This document shows, piece by piece, positions 4,607 to 8,926 of a stretch of DNA of 8,926 nucleotides; the first letter of the stretch is position 1; each line of letters begins with the position of its first letter. This DNA comes from Aquifex sp. (GTDB lineage Bacteria; Aquificota; Aquificia; Aquificales; Aquificaceae): NCBI GenBank assembly GCA_003978875.1, contig QNXQ01000175.1, positions 1-8,926 on the forward strand, given 5' to 3'. The translations under genes were made by a program, and so were the position numbers. The notes under the pieces were generated by a model. The model saw nothing but the letters and a program-made list of their open reading frames with translations. It did not search any database and had not been told where the DNA came from.

Positions 4607-6244
4607 ATGGCAGCAAAGGCTATTATCTACAATGAAGAAGCAAGAGCAAAACTAAAAGCTGGTGTTGATAAACTTGCAAATGCTGTAAAAGTTACTCTCG
4701 GTCCTAAAGGAAGAGAAGTAATTCTCGGAAAGAATTGGGGAACTCCTGTTGTAACAAAAGACGGTGTTACTGTAGCTAAGGAAATTGAACTTAAAGATAA
4801 GTTTGAAAATATAGGAGCTCAACTCGTTAAGGAAGTTGCTTCCAAGACCGCGGATGTAGCAGGTGACGGAACTACTACCGCAACAGTTCTTGCCCAAGCA
4901 ATATTCCACGAAGGACTCAGAGTAGCTGCAAGCGGTGCAAACGTAATGGAAGTAAAGAAGGGGATAGACAAAGCTGTAAAGGAAGTAGTAAAAGCTCTAA
5001 AGGAAATATCCAAGGAAATTAAGGACAGAAAGGAAATAGAACAGGTAGCTACCATATCCGCTAACAACGACCCTGAAATCGGAAAGATAATAGCCGATGC
5101 TATGGAAGAAGTTGGAAAGGACGGAGTAATTACCGTTGAAGAAAGCAAATCCGCGGAAACAACACTCGAAGTAGTTAAGGGAATGCAATTCGATAGAGGA
5201 TATCTATCACCTTACTTCGTAACAGATGCTGAGAAGATGGAATGTGTACTCGAAAATCCGTACATTCTCATATACGAAAAGAAAATAAGCAACGTAAAGG
5301 AACTCCTGCCGGTACTCGAACAGGTGGTAAGGTCAGGAAGACCTTTACTCGTAATAGCTGAAGACGTTGAAGGGGAAGCATTGGCTACACTCGTAGTAAA
5401 CCACATAAAAGGAGTACTCAAAGCTTGTGCAGTAAAAGCTCCCGGATTCGGTCAAAGAAGAAAGGACTATCTCGGAGATATTGCGGTACTTACCGGAGGG
5501 CAAGCGATTACCGAAGACCTCGGAATTAAACTAGAAAGTGTAACCCTCGACATGCTCGGTCAAGCTGAAAAGGTAGTAGTTGGCAAGGAACACACCACCA
5601 TAATAGGCGGTAAAGGTGATCAAGAACAAATCAAGGCAAGAATTGAACAAATCAAGAAACAAATTCAAGAAACAACTTCTGATTACGATAGAGAAAAATT
5701 GCAAGAAAGACTTGCTAAACTAAGCGGTGGTGTTGCAATAATCAGAGTTGGAGCTGCAACAGAAGCAGAACTCAAGGAAAAGAAATACAGAGTAGAAGAC
5801 GCTGTTCACGCTACTAAGGCTGCAGTAGAAGAAGGAATAGTTCCCGGTGGTGGAGTAGCACTGGTAAGAGCTTCCGAAGCTCTTGAAAACCTAAAAGGAG
5901 ACAACCAAGATCAACAACTCGGAATAGATATAATCAAGAAGGCGGTAAGGGTGCCTCTCAAGCAAATCGCTTACAACGCTGGATACGACGGTTCCGTAGT
6001 ACTTGAAAAGGTAATGGAACTCGGAAAGACAAAAGGAGCTTCATGGGGATTCAACGCAGCTACAGGTGAATACGTAGATATGCTAGAAGCCGGAATTATA
6101 GACCCGACCAAAGTTGTTAGAACCGCAATAGAAAATGCGGCATCCGTAGCAGGAACAATGCTAACCGCTGAAGCTCTCATAGCAGACCTTCCCGAAGAAA
6201 AGAAAAAAGATATAACTCCTACTGATATGCCAGAACTCGATTGA
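4607..6244 (+). CDS. groEL: Chaperonin GroEL (Hsp60)
   Basis: 545 residues, full length. Equatorial ATP-site motifs are intact: VTLGPKGREV (29-38), GDGTTTATV (86-94, with Asp87) and EDAVHATKAAVEEGIVPGGG (397-416, with Asp398, the catalytic Asp of ATP hydrolysis). The intermediate segments and the apical domain (about 190-375, including GFGQRRK) align without gaps by eye. It forms the double-ring tetradecamer that folds client proteins with GroES. The C-terminus ends in TPTDMPELD and lacks the Gly-Gly-Met repeat tail found in many bacterial GroELs. It is co-transcribed with groES. After the stop there is a T-rich stretch (6254-6271) but no compact hairpin, and recO arrives from the other side 25 bases away. 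Confidence 0.99.
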   Translation: MAAKAIIYNEEARAKLKAGVDKLANAVKVTLGPKGREVILGKNWGTPVVTKDGVTVAKEIELKDKFENIGAQLVKEVASKTADVAGDGTTTATVLAQAIFHEGLRVAASGANVMEVKKGIDKAVKEVVKALKEISKEIKDRKEIEQVATISANNDPEIGKIIADAMEEVGKDGVITVEESKSAETTLEVVKGMQFDRGYLSPYFVTDAEKMECVLENPYILIYEKKISNVKELLPVLEQVVRSGRPLLVIAEDVEGEALATLVVNHIKGVLKACAVKAPGFGQRRKDYLGDIAVLTGGQAITEDLGIKLESVTLDMLGQAEKVVVGKEHTTIIGGKGDQEQIKARIEQIKKQIQETTSDYDREKLQERLAKLSGGVAIIRVGAATEAELKEKKYRVEDAVHATKAAVEEGIVPGGGVALVRASEALENLKGDNQDQQLGIDIIKKAVRVPLKQIAYNAGYDGSVVLEKVMELGKTKGASWGFNAATGEYVDMLEAGIIDPTKVVRTAIENAASVAGTMLTAEALIADLPEEKKKDITPTDMPELD

Positions 6245-6269
6245 TAACTTCTCCTTTGTTTTTTCTTTT

Positions 6270-6914
6270 TTATTCTGTAAGATGATACTGGATGTAGTCG
6301 TTTAAAAACTTCTCTATCTCTTTGAAAGTCTTTTTTCCTACCCTAATCCTTTCATAATCTTTCATTTCGTATATTTTTTTGAGTATATTTAAGTGTGAAG
6401 CTTTTACAGTATACTTACCGTTTTTTGATATTTCACCTTTTTCAAGATTTATCTTCAAAAAATTTCCTTTGATATTTTTAGTAGTAAGAAATTTTGGTTC
6501 ATACCCGAGAATTTTTAGGAAATCCAAATAAAATTTCAACAAGGCTGCCTCAACATTTTTAATATCTTTAATAAAGTTATGCAGTATGAGGTAAAAAAGT
6601 TCCTCATCGTAAAAAGTTATGTATTTCAGAATCAACTTTGAAATTTTACTCATATAAATAAAGCGTTTAAAATTACAAGCAAATAGTGATAATCTTTTAA
6701 CTTTTAAAATATCATTTGGGACTATTAAGTTGCCGTTTTGGGAAAAATCTATTTTCACTAAATTAAAGGGTTCAAAAATACCGAAAAATTTGTTTTCGTT
6801 TAAGTAGCCTTCTTTTACGAAGAGATTTACCTTGCCCGATGTTCCGTAAAGTGTAGCTATAAGGTCCACGTCTCCTCCCCTGAGTCTTCTTAAAACCAGG
6901 AATTCTCCTGTCAT
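6270..6914 (-). CDS. recO: Divergent RecO-like DNA repair protein
   Basis: 214 residues. The N-terminus has the RecO OB-fold pattern (EFLVLRRLRGGDVDLIATLYGTSGKVNLFVKEGY), followed by a helical middle with ALLKFYLDFLKILGYEP (about 124-140), the spot where RecO proteins carry their conserved LLxxLGYxP helix. RecO anneals complementary strands and, with RecR, loads RecA on SSB-coated DNA in gap repair. The four-cysteine zinc finger of some RecOs is missing; there is only one cysteine, which is also the case in other zinc-free RecOs. The N-terminal motif forces use of the ATG at 6914, yet no Shine-Dalgarno precedes it and the only promoter I see lies against the start. Identification rests on the N-terminal domain, order and size; the C-terminal part is too divergent for certainty. 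Confidence 0.75.
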   Translation of the reverse strand: MTGEFLVLRRLRGGDVDLIATLYGTSGKVNLFVKEGYLNENKFFGIFEPFNLVKIDFSQNGNLIVPNDILKVKRLSLFACNFKRFIYMSKISKLILKYITFYDEELFYLILHNFIKDIKNVEAALLKFYLDFLKILGYEPKFLTTKNIKGNFLKINLEKGEISKNGKYTVKASHLNILKKIYEMKDYERIRVGKKTFKEIEKFLNDYIQYHLTE

Positions 6915-6935
6915 AATTTGATAGAATTTTATAAA
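6908..6935 (+). promoter_or_regulatory. Possible promoter for the 6959 gene group
   Basis: CTGTCA (6908-6913), a 16-base spacer, then TATAAA (6930-6935), with a predicted start near 6942. It overlaps the recO start and its promoter, so the two directions may compete. The -35 matches consensus at only four of six positions. Confidence 0.35.
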
Positions 6936-6946
6936 AAACTTTTCAA
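6918..6946 (-). promoter_or_regulatory. Probable recO promoter, abutting the start codon
   Basis: On the minus strand TTGAAA (6946-6941), a 17-base spacer, then TATCAA (6923-6918), only 3 bases before the recO ATG. A second possible -10, TATAAA at 6933-6928, lacks a good -35. Either way the leader would be near zero. The 44-base gap must also hold the promoter of the divergent gene. Confidence 0.4.
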
Positions 6947-6958
6947 GAGGGTATAGCC

Positions 6959-7651
6959 ATGGAGATACAAACTCTTATAATTTCAGATAAAGAACTCTCA
7001 AAGGAAGATATAAAAGCTTTCTTAAAGGAAAATTATCCAGATAGATATGCTCTCTTAGAAAACTGGGAAGAACTTAAGGGAGAATTTGAAGTTCAAAACC
7101 TTGATGGTGGAAAATATTTGGTAATTTATAGAATCCCCGAAGAAGAGTTTCAAAAGGAACTGGGAATATTCCAAAGTATTGAAGAAGCTATGGGAGCTTT
7201 TATTTCTACAGCTCTGGAACACGGTTGGGAAGAAGTTCCTAAAAGTTATGTTATCTATCATGCAGATTTTATAGAAGATGGAAACAAGTTAATCGCAGGT
7301 ATAAAAACAGAAGAAGGCATTTTCACCTATGACCAACTGAAACTTGAAGAGATGATGAAAAAATTGGTAAAGTACCCCAGAATAATTACCTACTCGTCTG
7401 ACGTCCTTACCTATATTAGGGATATATACCCTGACGTTTATTCGAAGGCATACATAATTGCAAGGGAAATAGCCAGTCGTGTAGGTCAAGCTTCTGAACT
7501 GGAACAACTCGCCAAAATTTACGGAATAGATACTGCAACACTTGAGGGAAAACTTGAACTTATAGAAAAACTTTTAGAAAATCCAGTAAAGCTTCCCGAT
7601 GGAAGGGAAGTAGTTCTCAAACCCTACTGGTATCCTTTAGAGGAAACATGA
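6959..7651 (+). CDS. Conserved-looking protein of unknown function
   Basis: 230 residues, acidic and soluble, with no signal peptide or membrane helix. I do not recognise a family. Two parts are visible. Residues 1-95 contain a strand-rich portion (FEVQNLDGGKYLVIYRIPEE) and a helix (SIEEAMGAFISTALEHGW). Residues 96-205 begin YVIYHADFIEDGNKLIAG, continue to KYPRIITYSSDVLTYI, and end in a helical stretch with ELEQLAKIYGID. The second part resembles, only by eye, the beta-Asp / (Y/N)xxxD / helix rhythm of RNase H-fold 3'-5' exonucleases (Asp103, Asp148), but the usual DxE motif I is absent. GAGGG sits 8 bases before the ATG. Its stop overlaps the rlpA start by 4 bases, so the two are probably co-translated. 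Confidence 0.85.
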   Translation: MEIQTLIISDKELSKEDIKAFLKENYPDRYALLENWEELKGEFEVQNLDGGKYLVIYRIPEEEFQKELGIFQSIEEAMGAFISTALEHGWEEVPKSYVIYHADFIEDGNKLIAGIKTEEGIFTYDQLKLEEMMKKLVKYPRIITYSSDVLTYIRDIYPDVYSKAYIIAREIASRVGQASELEQLAKIYGIDTATLEGKLELIEKLLENPVKLPDGREVVLKPYWYPLEET

Positions 7652-8163
7652 AAATCTTACTGATTTTAGTTGTAATTACCCTTTCCTTTTCAAGAACGTT
7701 TATTTGGCATGAAACCTTGAGAGATTACCACGAATTTAAGTTGTATATTAAGGAAGAAGAAGTTTACAAGGAATTTATAAAGCATATAAAGGTGAAAAAA
7801 AATTGCAAGATAGAAAGAGGGATAGCGTCCTGGTACGGACCTAAGTTCCACGGAAGGAAAACTGCTAACGGAGAAATTTTCAATCTCTTTAAATTAACCG
7901 CGGCATCGCGAACACTTCCTCTCGGCACTTACGTGCTTGTATACAATCTCGAAAACGGAAAGTTTGTGGTAGTAAGGATAAACGATAGAGGTCCTTACAT
8001 AGATGGAAGAATTATAGATTTATCCTTTGCCGCAGCTTTTGAAATAGGCCTTTATAGAAAGGGTATCGGAGAAGTTCTCGTTATTCCCCTTAAATGTCTT
8101 TCCCCCTCAACCCAACTGAGATTCTACGATGAACTGGTTAAAGATATATTAAAAACCTACTAA
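7648..8163 (+). CDS. rlpA: RlpA-like double-psi beta-barrel protein, exported, without SPOR domain
   Basis: 171 residues. It opens with a signal-peptide-like stretch (Lys2, then a hydrophobic run to about residue 14, possible cleavage after Ser15). There is no lipobox cysteine, so it is not a lipoprotein as the classic Rare lipoprotein A is. The double-psi beta-barrel spans about 57-148 with GIASWYGPKFHGRKTANGE, LTAASRTLPLGT, VVRINDRGPY and RIIDLSFAAA. Family members are septal or cell-wall lytic transglycosylases that cut peptidoglycan lacking stem peptides. Here the conserved TAAH is TAAS (Ser87), while the Asp of RINDRGP (Asp113) is kept. Cys53 and Cys150 flank the barrel and could form a disulfide outside the cytoplasm. 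The C-terminal SPOR domain, which targets denuded glycan, is absent. AGAGG lies 4 bases before the ATG, which overlaps the previous stop. Confidence 0.92.
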   Translation: MKILLILVVITLSFSRTFIWHETLRDYHEFKLYIKEEEVYKEFIKHIKVKKNCKIERGIASWYGPKFHGRKTANGEIFNLFKLTAASRTLPLGTYVLVYNLENGKFVVVRINDRGPYIDGRIIDLSFAAAFEIGLYRKGIGEVLVIPLKCLSPSTQLRFYDELVKDILKTY

Positions 8164-8173
8164 AATTCTTTGT

Positions 8174-8926
8174 ATGGAAAAACCTTGGTCTGGTAGATTT
8201 CACGAAGAAACGGACAAATTCGTTGAAGAGTTTACAGAAAGTGTAAGCTTTGATAAAGAACTTGCAAAGGATGATATAGAACAAGATATAGCCCACGTTA
8301 AAACTCTATTCAAAGCAGGAGTACTTACCCATGAAGAAGCAAGTAAGTTAATTCAGGAACTCTCACAAATTAAGGAAGAAATAAAGGAAGGGAAGTTTGA
8401 GTGGAGAAAGGAATTAGAAGATGTACACATGAATATAGAAGCTGAACTTATAAAAAGGTTAGGAGATATAGGTAGGAAACTCCACACAGCCCGTTCGAGG
8501 AATGACCAAGTTGCAACTGATGTGAAACTCTTTCTAAAGAGAGAGATAAAAGAAATTCAAAGATTCCTTAAGGAGCTTAGAAAGTCTCTTGTAAGGATAG
8601 CGGAGAATACCGTAGATTTTGTAATGCCGACATATACACACCTCCAAAGGGCTCAACCGATAAGGGTAGCCCACTACTTTTTAGCCTACAGGGAAATATT
8701 CCTTAAAGATGATGAAAGACTTTCGGACTTGTACAGAAGGTTGGATGAACTTCCCCTCGGAAGCGGAGCTGTTGCCGGTGTGGATTTTCCGCTTGATAGA
8801 TTCTTTACTGCAGAAGAACTGAATTTCAATAAACTTACAAGAAACTCTATCTACGCAACTGCTGAAAGGGATTTTATATTGGAGTTTCTTTTTGTTGCAG
8901 CTCTTATAGGTCAACACCTTTCCAGA
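8174..8926 (+). CDS. argH: Argininosuccinate lyase, N-terminal part (runs off the window)
   Basis: The frame is open from the ATG at 8174 to the last base, 251 codons of a protein that is usually about 450-470 residues. Seen: the opening PWSGRFHEETDKFVEEFTESVSFDK, EDVHMNIEAELI, the substrate-binding HTARSRNDQVATD block, YTHLQRAQPIRVAHYFLAY, and LPLGSGAVAGVDFPLDR. These are diagnostic of ArgH, a cytoplasmic tetramer that splits argininosuccinate into arginine and fumarate, the last step of arginine synthesis. The GSSxMPxKxN signature loop lies beyond the window. It starts 10 bases after the rlpA stop and is probably in the same operon, although no Shine-Dalgarno-like sequence is seen in the preceding 20 bases. 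Confidence 0.97.
   Translation, partial: MEKPWSGRFHEETDKFVEEFTESVSFDKELAKDDIEQDIAHVKTLFKAGVLTHEEASKLIQELSQIKEEIKEGKFEWRKELEDVHMNIEAELIKRLGDIGRKLHTARSRNDQVATDVKLFLKREIKEIQRFLKELRKSLVRIAENTVDFVMPTYTHLQRAQPIRVAHYFLAYREIFLKDDERLSDLYRRLDELPLGSGAVAGVDFPLDRFFTAEELNFNKLTRNSIYATAERDFILEFLFVAALIGQHLSR

Noticed and set aside
4652..6180. Several minus-strand open frames inside groEL (for example 4819-5148 and 5971-6180)
   Set aside because: They are antisense shadows of a highly conserved gene, with low-complexity Ser/Phe-rich translations and no ribosome sites.
6198..6269. AAAAGAAAAAA paired with TTTTTTCTTTT around the groEL stop as a bidirectional terminator
   Set aside because: The stem would be nearly all A-U with a loop of about 50 bases, inside codon-constrained Lys/Glu sequence; too weak, especially at high temperature.
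8681..8917. Minus-strand open frame of 78 residues near the right edge
   Set aside because: It lies antisense to argH, whose conserved motifs are in the plus-strand frame.

Overview
The window looks like a stretch of chromosome from a thermophilic bacterium, most likely Aquificota (Aquifex or a close relative). This is inferred from AT-leaning DNA, heavy use of AGA/AGG for arginine, Lys/Glu/Ile-rich proteins, very tight gene packing with stop/start overlaps, and the overall look of GroEL, GroES and the DUF62-family protein. I recognise the style from memory and could not run a database search. Everything seen is chromosomal housekeeping. There is no rRNA, tRNA, insertion sequence, CRISPR array or phage gene.

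Layout. (1) Bases 1-624 (+) hold the C-terminal part of a PilC/GspF-type inner-membrane platform protein. (2) Bases 637-2378 (-) are a two-gene unit: a small NIL-domain protein followed, with a 4-base overlap, by a multi-spanning glycosyltransferase of the PMT/ArnT type. (3) Bases 2420-2846 (-) hold a single cold-shock-domain gene with its own promoter, a leader of about 90 bases, and a large-loop hairpin plus U-tract beginning at its stop codon. (4) Bases 2841-4119 (-) hold a TPR-protein gene and a SAM hydrolase (DUF62) gene that share one base, with a promoter upstream. (5) Bases 4219-6244 (+) are the groES-groEL operon, driven by an exact-consensus sigma70-type promoter. (6) Bases 6270-6914 (-) hold a divergent RecO, convergent with groEL and apparently leaderless. 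(7) Bases 6959-8926 (+) hold three closely packed genes: a protein of unknown function, an RlpA-like double-psi beta-barrel protein and the start of argH, which runs off the window.

The longest gene-free stretch is the roughly 200 bases between the TPR gene and groES, which holds two divergent promoters. No gap exceeds 300 bases. The functional modules look largely independent: protein secretion/pilus assembly, envelope glycosylation, RNA chaperoning, SAM turnover, protein folding, recombination repair, cell-wall processing and arginine synthesis. This is common in Aquificales, where operons often mix unrelated functions.

The points most worth a second look are: the csp transcript ends, with a 41-base loop that is 36/41 pyrimidine and complementary to the G-rich leader; identical promoter hexamers before csp and the TPR gene; the RlpA-like protein with Ser where the reported catalytic His sits; the apparently leaderless recO; and the unassigned gene at 6959-7651. 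I see no convincing wholly new multi-gene system here.
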